From Tubiluchus corallicola (taxonomy: Eukaryota > Priapulida > Priapulimorpha > Priapulimorphida > Tubiluchidae), in contig JAQGDQ010000772.1 in the NCBI GenBank assembly GCA_030141605.1, forward strand, positions 1 through 64,000: a stretch of DNA of 64,000 nucleotides. Reading direction: 5' to 3'. Shown one piece after another: positions 11,546-22,508 of the stretch (the stretch's first letter is position 1; each line of letters begins with the position of its first letter). Made by a program: the position numbers and the translations under genes. Under the pieces are notes generated by a model. It had not been told where the DNA came from. It made no database searches and saw nothing but the letters and a program-made list of their open reading frames with translations.

Positions 11546-12174
11546 ACAGTAATGGCGGTGGAAATAATCCCTGTATCGCCAGTCTCCGCTATTACTTTGT
11601 CTTACATTTTCAATTACGGCATTCACAGCAAGATACATGACGACTTACAGGTAATTGCCAGAGTACTGTTAATGTTGAAGTGTGTGCATTATTGTTGCTG
11701 TTACTGCAGTTGACCATCATCAAAAGCCCAGTGATCACAACACAGTTGTAGATCTTTAACAAAATGTTAACATCCGTTCACTGCAGGTTAGTAAAGCATG
11801 GCTCACTTTTACAAGCTTTCATACATAAATGCGAACTAATTTAAATTTATTTTTCAGAATGCTGAAGCCATTGCAAACATTGATTTGTAATGATGTTTTT
11901 TAAATGGCTTCAGAATTGTAGCTGTCAACATGACAAGAGAATAGGTCTCCTGAAGAGCCTAAGAAGGTCAACTTTTAACCGGACAGTCAACCAGCCTGAA
12001 TAAAATCACAAACCAGACACAGCAAATTGCCGACGTTTATCTAAAATCCTTAGAAACGTTGAAACCCTCAAATAAAGTTATCCATTTTTCATACAAAACA
12101 AAAAAAGATTGATGGAAAATTTCTGTTCTTATTATTTCTGCATTATAACTTCTAATGTGACTGACCCATGGATG
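11546..12174. other. non-coding stretch, nothing recognised
   Basis: No open frame, array or transposon end is recognised. The right end of the Tc1-like element may lie here but was not identified. Confidence 0.3.
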
Positions 12175-12498
12175 AGAATGACAGATTGCAAAAAACTCTG
12201 AAACAGGCCGGGGGTTTGGGGGCAGCGTAGGCCATAGAGAACCTCTAAGTGGACTTAAAATATCAGTTACCTTGTTTCATGCATAATTTAAAATACCCAA
12301 CTATCAAGGATACATGATACCTAATTGTCCCAAATACGTCCCAAGTACTGGCCACACCTATGCAAGAGTATATAAAAACTGTCTGCAATTGACTCAAATA
12401 ACTCCGCACAATTGATTCTATATTTTTATACATAGAGATATACACGTGGTTACACTGATGTACGTGATGTAAACAAAGTGACGGCCTGCCAACTAGCG
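12175..12498 (+). mobile_element. dispersed repeat, copy 1 (inverted partner at 61.8-62.2 kb)
   Basis: Shares an extended near-identical stretch, in opposite orientation, with 61793-62186. The shared parts include the G-rich block near 12205-12225, the middle (CTTGTTTCATGCATAATTTA), and the end (GTAAACAAAGTGACGGCCTG). Copy 1 lacks a GC-rich segment of about 60-70 bp present in copy 2. A 60-codon open frame (12445-12263, minus) is also partly conserved in copy 2, but it has no recognisable domain. The class of element is unknown. Confidence 0.8.
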
Positions 12499-13019
12499 GT
12501 CAGCTTGTGAAATAATGTACTGGATCCGTAAAAAATTTCTCAAAGAATTTACGCGATTTACAAAAATGGCACTACTCGGAATTCCGCGTATCCACAGAAA
12601 ATTCTCATCCCTGGACTGACCACATGACTAACTTTGGTTAGAGGCAAGAATTGTGTGATTGCAGTGACTAGTGAATAAGCAAGTAGTGACAATACTGTAA
12701 TATAAAGTATTTATAGGCTAAAACACATAGCTATTATGTACAGTAAATTTCTCAAAGTACTTACAAATCAAAGACTAGATAATGGTACCCTTCTTCTGCT
12801 ATACTGTCGTGCAATCGAACTGAAAGAAAGAGAAAAAGTAGATTAAATCTAAAGGCTTGTGCAAACGTGATTTGTGTCTGAACGCACACAAAAACTTCAT
12901 GTCAACCGAAACTTCCTTCTGATTCACTATCGAACTAATTAGCTTGCTAAATAGTAAATATTACAACTGATTGCACAGTTCTTTTACAAGTGTTTTCTTT
13001 AAGTAAATAGTGCCAAACG
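12499..13019. other. non-coding spacer, nothing recognised
   Basis: AT-rich, with no feature supported. Confidence 0.3.
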
Positions 13020-13577
13020 AATAAACACTTTACATGAATGTGTACAGGCCTTGACCATCTATACCCGAATGTGTACACTCTAAAGTATGTATATGATTCC
13101 CTGAACGCACTAATAGCTGCACATGAACGTGTGCTCGCCGTACCATCTGTGCAAGAATGTGAACCTCCTCCTAACATATTTAGATGAACGTTTACAAGCC
13201 CTAACATCTCAACATTAACGTTTACACATCCTAATATCTGTGCGTGTACGTGTGCACACACCCCACCACATCTACCGTTGAATTGGTACTGATACAACCC
13301 GTACACATCCTAACATTTGTACAAGGTGCATATACACTCTAATATTTGTACACAAATACGTGTGCGCCATAACATCTGTACATGAATGTGAACAGGTACT
13401 CGTGTCTAAACAAAAACGTGTAAACACCCCCTAATATTTATATATATGAATGTATACACTGTCAGGTCTGTGCACACGTCTTACTAACATTTGTACAAGA
13501 TTGTGTATACACCCTAGCATTTGTAAATGAATATGTACGCGCCCTACAACATCCGCACGAATCGGCACACGTCCTAA
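13020..13577. repeat. decayed 30-bp minisatellite, about 18 copies
   Basis: Words of the type CTAACATYTGTACATGAATGTGTACACRCC recur every 30 bp (starts at 13171, 13201, 13231, 13309, 13339 and 13369). Divergence between units is heavy, with several phase slips. It is the only strongly eroded array in the cluster. The minus-strand open frame at 13306-12947 lies over it and is not a gene. Confidence 0.75.
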
Positions 13578-14716
13578 ATTGACGGAATTCGAGAAAAATT
13601 TACAAATATTAATTAATAGCAATCAATTAAAATAATTAAGATAAAATAGTAGAACATCAAACAGACTACCCTTTTTGTAATAATTCTAACTAACGAGCTT
13701 TGTGGGTTTTAATGACAGCAATTACGAAATTTGAAATATTTGACACTAAGCGGTTTCTGAGCTGCATCTTCTCTATTTTCAGATTTCAAATTTTATACAG
13801 AACGTATAGAAATTCTGATATTCATAATGTGTGACAAGAGTGATGAAAAGAACGGAAAAAAAACTGCTATTATCAATATGAGCAAAAGTTTTCTCGGTGA
13901 CATGGCGCTCCTCAAAAACACCTAAGAAGAATGTGACCGATTATAATGCCATTGGAGATGTCTGTCTGATCATTATCTATACACATACGTACAAATGCTG
14001 TTACGGCAGCAGACCAGAATTGGTTCTGATGCGATTTTAACTCGCGCACAAATCACATTAATGTCTAGCGGGAAGACGAATACGGGTTTTTGTCGTCTAG
14101 ATGAAGCCCCGTGGATTCATGTTATGCGAGAAATGTGCAAATTTTAGGAGCTTCGGCACGCAAATTCTGCGTTAGTTCATCAAGAACTCGAGAATTCGCT
14201 CGTAAAACGGTAAACTGATCAGAAATATCGAGCAGCGCTACAAGTAGTTTCCTTGATAAATGGAAACGCAGCAGGTAAGCTAGAAAAGCTTCGGAAAACT
14301 GTTGAGCGGTAACTGACGAAACTCGTGTAATTCCGAGTTAATCTCTCTCTGCAGTATTAGGCAGTTTGAGAAGAACACATGGTGTTAACTCGTAAGGCAC
14401 TTATAACAAAATGTGGATGTATTGTGAAAACATGATAATTGGATAGAATCTCAGCCATGGAAACCACAAACTTGTTTTGAGAAAATTCTGTCGTCAATAA
14501 CAGTTCTAGGTTGCGGATGTGCAAATTTAGAGATTCTTCCGCAAAAAAACAACAACTGAATTTCGCTTGACATTTTGTCAAATTAAATTATTTAGCTCGT
14601 TACAAATGTCCAACAGTGAGAAGTGGTGTGCAAACCCAATATCTAAATATGCTTTACTTAACAAACCATTTAAGTAACTACAATAACCATTCTTATAAAA
14701 CGTAATGCAGTCACTT
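13578..14716. other. non-coding spacer, nothing recognised
   Basis: No gene or repeat recognised. A 74-codon minus-strand frame (14581-14357) has no family signature. Confidence 0.3.
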
Positions 14717-16395
14717 TGCTATTTTGAGGCTTCCTTTATATGAGACTGGCATTGAAAACATGAATTTGTGGTTTTTGGTTGTGCTTTGCCATACTGGGGT
14801 TTCCTTTATATGAGACTGGCATTGAAAACATGAATTTGTGGTTTTTGGTTGTGCTTTGCCATACTGGGGTTTCCTTTATATGAGACTGGCATTGAAAACA
14901 TGAATTTGTGGTTTTTGGTTGTGCTTTGCCATACTGGGGTTTCCTTTATATGAGACTGGCATTGAAAACATGAATTTCTGGTTTTTGGTTGTGCTTTGCC
15001 ATACTGGGGTTTCCTTTATATGAGACTGGCATTGAAAACATGAATTTGTGGTTTTTGGTTGTGCTTTGCCATACTGGGGTTTCCTTTATATGAGACTGGC
15101 ATTGAAAACATGAATTTGTGGTTTTTGGTTGTGCTTTGCCATACTGGGGTTTCCTTTATATGAGACTGGCATTGAAAACATGAATTTCTGGTTTTTGGTT
15201 GTGCTTTGCCATACTGGGGTTTCCTTTATATGAGACTGGCATTGAAAACATGAATTTCTGGTTTTTGGTTGTGCTTTGCCATACTGGGGTTTCCTTTATA
15301 TGAGACTGGCATTGAAAACATGAATTTGTGGCTCATGGCTGTAACTTTGCCATACTGAGGCTTCCTTTATATGAGATTGGCATTGAAAACATGAATTTGT
15401 GGTTTTTGGTTGTGCTTTGCCATACTGGGGTTTCCTTTATATGAGACTGGCATTGAAAACATGAATTTGTGGTTTTTGGTTGTGCTTTGCCATACTGGGG
15501 TTTCCTTTATATGAGACTGGCATTGAAAACATGAATTTGTGGCTCATGGCTGTAACTTTGCCATACTGAGGCTTCCTTTATATGAGATTGGCATTGAAAA
15601 CATGAATTTGTGGTTTTTGGTTGTGCTTTGCCATACTGAGGCTTCCTTTATATGAGACTGGCATTGAAAACATGAATTTGTGGTTTTTGGTTGTGTTTTG
15701 CCATACTGGGGTTTCCTTTATATGAGACTGGCATTGAAAACATGAATTTGTGGTTTTTGGTTGTGCTTTGCCATACTGGGGTTTCCTTTATATGAGACTG
15801 GCATTGAAAACATGAATTTGTGGCTCATGGCTGTAACTTTGCCATACTGAGGCTTCCTTTATATGAGACTGGCATTGAAAACATGAATTTGTGGCTCATG
15901 GCTGTAACTTCGCCATACTGAGGCTTCCTTTATATGAGACTGGCATTGAAAACATGAATTTGTGGTTTTTGGTTGTGCTTTGCCATACTGGGGTTTCCTT
16001 TATGTGAGACTGGCATTGAAAACATGAATTTGTGGTCTTTGGTTGTGCTTTGCCATACTGGGGTTTCCCTTATATGAGACTGGCATTGAAAACATGAATT
16101 TGTGGTTTTTGGTTGTGCTTTGCCATACTGCGGTTTCCTTTATATGAGACTGGCATTGAAAACATGAATTTGTGGTTTTTGGTTGTACTTTGCCATACTG
16201 GGGTTTCCTTTATATGAGATTGGCATTGAAAACATGAATTTGTGGTTTTTGGTTGTGCTTTGCCATACTGGGGTTTCCTTTATATGAGACTGGCACTGAA
16301 AACATGAATTTGTGGCTCATGGTTGTAACTTTGCCATACTGAGGTTTCCTTTATAAGAGACTGGCATTGAAAACATGAATTTGTGGCTCTTGTTT
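14717..16395. repeat. 70-bp minisatellite, about 24 copies
   Basis: The period of 70 bp is measured from TTCCTTTATATGAGACTGGC at 14731, 14801 and 14871. Two unit types are interspersed: a common one with GTGGTTTTTGGTTGTGCTTT, and a 71-bp one with GTGGCTCATGGCTGTAACTT. The left block is nearly homogeneous and the right block mixes both types. No frame stays open across units. Confidence 0.95.
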
Positions 16396-17062
16396 GTGAC
16401 TCAAACTGCCACGGAACACAATGCACAGCTACACGCTGCATCGCAACGAAACGCATAATACGAAGCCAGTGTTCTCCACATTTAATAGGAAGCCAGTGTT
16501 CTCTGCATTAGAGCACTAAGCCTATTAGCAAGTAATGCAAATGTGCCGATTATTCAAAGCTTTGTAACGATACGATCAGGAACAGACCAGCTGACATGAA
16601 TGAAATGAGTCGGATGCATATTACTGCTAAGCAAACAAGTAAAGAGTAATAGTAACAGTACAAGACGCACTGGCAATTCTTTTCATCCTATTCTCACTGA
16701 GTCACGAAGAGACAAATTTTCTTTTCAAAACTGGGTATATCAATTAAAATAGATTTTACAATTTTGTAATCTATCAAAGAGATCCGTTACATGATTCGGG
16801 TCAGATTTTATAGAAACCCAGTACGATAAGCGCTTTAAAAACTCTATTGTAAAAACTTTCACTCGTTACTACTAAAAAGTTGTCACTACAAAAAATTCGG
16901 TTGGTAATTCAGCTGGTAGGTTTATAAATGCAGTAAAGTTCGAGTTTCTAAACTAACAGATCGGCACCACTGTGGACTGTACTCGCAGTACTGTTGCCTA
17001 GTACTTGCTCCTTTCATAACGCATATTATTTCGTCAACTACATTTTTATCTCAAAATTTATC
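16396..17062. other. non-coding spacer, nothing recognised
   Basis: AT-rich spacer. It contains a short two-copy repeat, GAAGCCAGTGTTCTC, at about 16464 and 16491. Confidence 0.3.
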
Positions 17063-17073
17063 TCAAAACGTTA

Positions 17074-17188
17074 GCTTGTTGTTGTTGTTGTTGAGGCGGT
17101 CACCCATCCAAGCACTAACCAGCCTCTACGTTGCTTAACTTCGGTGATCAGACGAGAACCGGTGTTTTCAACGTGATTTGGCCGTAGT
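17074..17188 (-). rRNA. 5S rRNA-derived retro-insertion (pseudogene or SINE-like)
   Basis: The reverse complement reads as 5S rRNA from base 1 of the gene (CTACGGCC) through GTCTGATCACCGAAGTTAAG and the internal control region end (GGATGGGTGACCGCC). The real 3' end of 5S is missing and is replaced by a (CAA)n tail of six units. The insert is flanked by an exact 11-bp direct repeat, TCAAAACGTTA, at 17063-17073 and 17189-17199. A truncated RNA, an added simple tail and a target-site duplication are the marks of LINE-mediated retrotransposition. The A-box-like and C-box-like promoter parts are largely kept, so transcription is conceivable but not shown. Confidence 0.92.
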
Positions 17189-17199
17189 TCAAAACGTTA

Positions 17200-17558
17200 A
17201 AGATCACAATATATCAAAATGGTAACCAAACAATTGCTAATAAGCGATACAATAACGCCCATCGAATCATATCTTTGCCAAAAATTGAGAGGGAATGGGG
17301 ACAAATCATTAAATCGGCTAGCCAGTGTATAATTACAACGTTTGTATTCTCTTACTGCCAGGCAATGATGGGGGAAAGGAAACCATGACGATGAATTCTA
17401 AAGGTCACCCTGAAGAACAGAGGTAAGATCAGAATCACTGAATCTTGCATGAGCGATTCCTCACAAACAATAATTATTTGTTCTGTTTTCAAACTGCGCG
17501 AGAATTTTTAACGAAGTCCAAGGCAGTGAGCCGTGTGAACTTTTGCGCGGTATTTAGA
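17200..17558. other. non-coding spacer, nothing recognised
   Basis: Short AT-rich spacer between the 5S-derived insert and the 60-bp array. Confidence 0.3.
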
Positions 17559-18692
17559 AATCAAGTGCGGGGAAAGGTCGATGCCAGAAAGAGCACATAT
17601 GCTATAAAACAAGGTAGAAACCAAGTGTGGGGAAAGGTCGATGCCAGAAAGAGCACATATGCCACAAAACAAGGTAGAACCCAAGTGCGGGGAAAGGTCG
17701 ATGCCAGAAAGAGCACATATGCCACAAAACAAGGTAGAACCCAAGTGCGGGGAAAGGTCGATGCCAGAAAGAGCACATATGCTATAAAACAAGGTAGAAC
17801 CCAAGTGCGGGGAAAGGCCGATGCCAGAAAGAGCACATATGCCACAAAACAAGGTAGAACCCAAGTACGGGGAAAGGTCAATGCCAGAAAGAGCACATAT
17901 GCTATAAAACAAGGTACAAACCAAGTGCGGGGAAGAGTCAATGCCAGAAAGAGCACATATGCTATAAAACAAGGTAGAAACCAAGTGCAGGGAAAGGTCA
18001 ATGCCAGAAAGAGCACATATGCCACAAACAAGGTAGAACCCAAGTGCGGGGAAAGGTCGATGCCAGAAAGAGCACATATGCTATAAAACAAGGTAGAAAC
18101 CAAGTGCGGGGAAAGGTCAATGCCAGAAAGAGCACATATGCTATAAAACAAGGTAGAAACCAAGTGCGGGGAAAGGTCAATGCCAGAAAGAGCACAAATG
18201 CTATAAAACAAAGTAGAAACCAAGTGTGGGGAAAGGTCAATGCCAGAAAGAGCACATATGCCATAAAACAAGGTATAAACCAAGTGCGGGGAAAGGTCAA
18301 TGCCAGAAAGAGCACATATGCTATAAAACAAGGTAGAAACCAAGTGTGGGGAAAGGTCAATGCCAGAAAGAGCACATATGCTATAAAACAAGGTAGAAAC
18401 CAAGTGTGGGGAAAGGTCAATGCCAGAAAGAGCACATATGCTATAAAACAAGGTAGAAACCAAGTGCAGGGAAAGGTCAATGCCAGAAAGAGCACATATG
18501 CTATAAAACAAGGTAGAAACCAAGTGTGGGGAAAGGTCAATGCCAGAAAGAGCACATATGCTATAAAACAAGGTAGAAACCAAGTGTGGGGAAAGGTCAA
18601 TGCCAGAAAGAGCACATATTCTATAAAACAAGGTAGAAACCAAGTGTGGGGAAAGGTCAATGCCAGAAAGAGCACATTGCTACAAAACAAGG
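17559..18692. repeat. 60-bp minisatellite, about 19 copies
   Basis: The 60-bp units are aligned with the line length. Each has AGTGCGGGGAAAGGTC, ATGCCAGAAAGAGCACATAT and GCTATAAAACAAGGTAGAA. Sixty is 20 codons, and several frames of the unit lack stops, so long frames appear on both strands (360 and 230 codons minus; 213 and 221 plus). One unit near 18020-18035 lacks a base, which switches the frames. The minus-strand frames look hydrophobic only because of the unit's composition. A TATAAAA word is present in most units. Confidence 0.95.
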
Positions 18693-19332
18693 ACAGGCTA
18701 AGAAATTAACTGCGTGAGAATGCCATGTGCATAGTGACTGGTTCATGTTGGAATGTTTTGAAAAAACCTGTAAGAAAATCGTCTTGCGGTTTACGAAGTG
18801 TTACTGACGTTAGGCTTCAAGTATGTAGTTTTATACATTACGTCCAACACAGTGAATGCTTTCGTTGCTTAGAACGCTAGACGTGGGCGAGTGTGAAGGT
18901 CGCGCTAACAAAAATATGAGCAGCTTACAGCGGGATAGTAAAACACGTGAAACGTACTGGAGAGCTATCCCACTCAGGTGCTCTTGAAGGAAGGCTCACT
19001 TGGCATGTTGGGTTTACTTAACTGCTATCACTTAAACTTAGAAAAATATAACAAAGAAATTTGCAAAAAAACGGCCTATACAGCATAAAGTTAATTTATA
19101 CCATCGCTTTATTACATTAGCCAAGCGCTGTGGTAACCGCTATTTACTTTAAAATGCTGACGTCCTCAGTTTTAAGGTAAACGATTGCACAAATTTCAAT
19201 TTTTTAGCTACAACATTAAACTATTCCCAAGCTGTCGCTAGTATTGTCCTTTCCATTAAAATGAAACGCCATATTGACTGCATAATCAACATTTGCTGCT
19301 TCACCTGATACAGGAATCGCAGACTCGGTTGC
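18693..19332. other. non-coding spacer, nothing recognised
   Basis: AT-rich spacer between the 60-bp and 48-bp arrays. No feature is supported. Confidence 0.3.
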
Positions 19333-20628
19333 AGCTTCCTCGTGCTCCCTGGGTGGAGACTAGAAGCTGAGGGTAATTACAGCTTCCTCACTCTCCCTGG
19401 GTGGAGACTAGAAGCTGAGGGTAACTACAGCTTCCTCACTCTCCCTGGGTGGAGACTAGAAGCTGAGGGCAACTACAGCTTCCTCACTCTCCCCGGGTGG
19501 AGACTAGAAGCTGAGGGTAACTACAGCTTCCTCACTCTCCCTGGGTGGAGACTAGAAGCTGGGGGTAACTACAGCTTCCTCACGCTCCCCGGGTGGAGAC
19601 TAGAAGCTGAGGGTAACTACAGCTTCCTCACGCTCCCCGGGTGGAGACTAGAAGCTGAGGGTAACTACAGCTTCCTCACTCCTCCTGGGCGGAGACTAGA
19701 AGCTGAGGGTAACTACAGCTTCCTCACTATCCCTGGGCGGAGACTAGAAGCTGAGGGTAACTACAGCTTCCTCACTCTCCCTGGGTGGATACTAGAAGCT
19801 GAGGGTAACTACAGCTTCCTCACTCTCCCTGGGTGGAGACTAGAAGCTGAAGGTAACTACAGCTTCCTCACTCTCCCTGGGTGGAGACTAGAAGCTGAGG
19901 GTAACTACAGCTTCCTCACTCTCCCTGGGTGGAGACTAGAAGCTGAGGGTAACTACAGCTTCCTGATGCTCCCTGGGTGGAGACTAGAAGCTGAGGGTAA
20001 CTACAGCTTCCTCACTCTCCCTGGGTGGAGACTAGAAGCTGGGGGTAACTACAGCTTCCTCGCTCTCCCCGGGTGGAGACTAGAAGCTGAGGGTAACTAC
20101 AGCTTCCTCACTCTCCCCGGGTGGAGACTAGAAGCTGAGGGTAACTACAGCTTCCTCACTCTCCCTGGGCGGAGACTAGAAGCTGAGGGTAACTACAGCT
20201 TCCTCACTCTCCCTGGGTGGAGACTAGAAGCTGAGGGTAACTACAGCTTCCTCACTCTCCCTGGGTGGAGACTAGAAGCTGAGGGTAACTACAGCTTCCT
20301 CACGCTCCCTGGGTGGAGACTAGAAGCTGAGGGTAACTACAGCTTCCTCACTCTCCCTGGGTGGAGACTAGAAGCTGAGGGTAACTACAGCTTCCTCACT
20401 CTCCCTGGGTGGAGACTAGAAGCTGAAGGTAACTACAGCTTCCTCACTCTCCCTGGGTGGAGACTAGAAGCTGAGGGTAACTACAGCTTCCTCACTCTCT
20501 CTGGGTGGAGACTAGAAGCTGAAGGTAACTACAGCTTCCTCACTCTCCCTGGGTGGAGACTAGAAGCTGAAGGTAACTACAGCTTCCTCACTCTCCCTGG
20601 GTGGAGACTAGAAGCTGAAGGTAACTAC
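19333..20628. repeat. 48-bp minisatellite, exactly 27 units
   Basis: 1296 bp is 27 x 48. The unit can fold: AGCTTC pairs with GAAGCT, and inside that TCTCC pairs with GGAGA around CTGGGT. Only one of six frames of the unit is open. It stays open through all 27 units and 91 codons beyond (19342-20901, +; 519 codons), giving a 16-residue repeat LPGWRLEAEGNYSFLT. Differences between units include silent ones (CCT/CCC, GAG/GAA, ACT/ACG, GGT/GGC) and several replacements (W to R, E to G, T to A or M). The tail after the repeats has no recognisable domain. A protein is not excluded but is not supported. Confidence 0.93.
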
Positions 20629-20901
20629 CACTTTGAATTACTTTCACCCCTCATATATCGGTGTTACGTGCAGGCTACGAATGAACAAGCAATTGTTGCA
20701 TTCCCGTCATTTTCCACCTTGCCACATGTGGGAAATCAAAACACAAAAAAATGCCGTTTCGAAAACGTCAGGCAAACCATCAACCATATTCCTCGCTGCC
20801 GTGAACGCCCGATACCTTGGTTAATTTACAGCATCCGTAATCAAATATCCTACTACAACTTTGCCTCGTCTAGGTCGTCCTCTCCAATGACGTCCTGTTG
20901 A

Positions 20902-22508
20902 ATTGCGCGCTAATCAGATGCAAGAAAAGATAAATTCTAATTTCGCAGCAGCGGCGGCGAGTTTTTGCCAATGAAAGAGAACATTGATGGAGCGAGTAAT
21001 CGAATCTCCGAGCCGCTTCAAATACGCATTTATTAACCGTAGCGGTTTATTACTCCACTGTATGATAATAAACTCGAATTTTACTTTGCAATTATTGCTC
21101 GTAATGATTGCTGACATGGTGAAGAAGCAGTATTATCTGCGTCACTTAAATGCTCATTGCCCGTGATACCTGGTATATCCTTAAAGCAAAACCAATCTTA
21201 AACTGTAAGTCAAAACAATCTACTCTTTAAAATATTGAAAGGAAATGCTTTTTTTTCAAAAACACAAACACAATTTCGCGTTTGCGCCTTAATTCTTCGC
21301 TGTTACGTGCATTTGGCCATTCACTAGCTAGACGGGTCCTAGCGCCTGCATTTCGGGAACGCATTGCACAAATAACAGGTGCTACACCTCTCAGTTCAGA
21401 TGTATTAGTTTGTGACGAACTACACACGTTCGACAGCTCATGTGTGAGCACAGCGGTAAATTTGAAATTTGAAATTTGAATTTTTATCTTAAAGCTTGCC
21501 TAGTTTTAGTACAATACACTGTAACACTGTACTTCAATTTTCAGTTTCGCAAACACATGCAACACGCTCGTGGAATATTTTTTTGCTGTTCAAAATTATG
21601 TTAGTTTATGATGTCATCAATATTTGGGCTCGCCCGCCGTTAATTAAGTTTTTAATCTATTATATGCTTATCAGAAACGCTTTTGCAGTATTAATTGTGT
21701 TAAAATGCACATTTTTTATCGGACTTATATCGGTAGTATACGAAATATCATCCTATCTTCCTTTAACGTAACGGATAAGGCAGCGAAATTTTCTATTGCG
21801 ACTAAGAGATTGCTAACAGGTAGCGTGTGAATAACGATTTATTTTGCCATTACGACATGTATAGCAGCATGCAAATTACGACTTTAGAGGAGAAATATAT
21901 GATTTATGATGCCTGTTAATGTTCTACGTACGTACAATGTAATCTTAAATACATCAATTTGTGTACTTATCGTAAAAATTTTAACGAAGAACCTTCGTAG
22001 GTAATAATAGCCATGCTCATGCAATTGCACACAGCCTAGACGTAAGAGAGACCCACATAACAGTACAAAGCTTAAGAATCTAGTGATTTAATACTTCGTT
22101 AAATATCTCGTGTTCGAGTTTTTAACGCTTTTGTTCTCAACAACGATCCAGCAGAATGTCGTTGCTGACATAAACATCTGTGTCATCAAATTGTAACGTT
22201 CACAAGCAAGTGGTTTCACAAGTGTGTACACGGTGACGCTTATCAACGCCTGGCTTCGGTATTTACAAAACGTTGTCGATGCGTGGCTTCATCAGTGCTG
22301 GAAAGAACGCACAACTCTGGCTTCACAGTGAAAATTAATTAACTACAATTTAATGAACTGTTTCGGACGCCTGAGTTTAACACGTGCGAGTACGCGCATG
22401 AATTCAATTTCATTCACAGCTTTTTAAGCTTTATATTCGTGTATTTAATTTTACGTATAGATATATTAGTCAGCATTGTGGTCTTGTAGTCTGGACAGTC
22501 AATGTTCA
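20902..22508. other. non-coding stretch, nothing recognised
   Basis: AT-rich. Contains a (AAATTTG)3 run near 21460-21480. Small frames at 20914-21771 on both strands show no family signature. Confidence 0.3.

Noticed and set aside
17074-17188. Functional 5S rRNA gene
   Set aside because: The last part of the gene is missing and replaced by a CAA tail, and target-site duplications flank it.
17508-18709. Several 189-360-codon frames on both strands, some looking like multi-pass membrane proteins
   Set aside because: They are translations of a 60-bp tandem repeat. Opposite-strand frames over the same bases cannot all be real, and hydrophobicity follows from unit composition.
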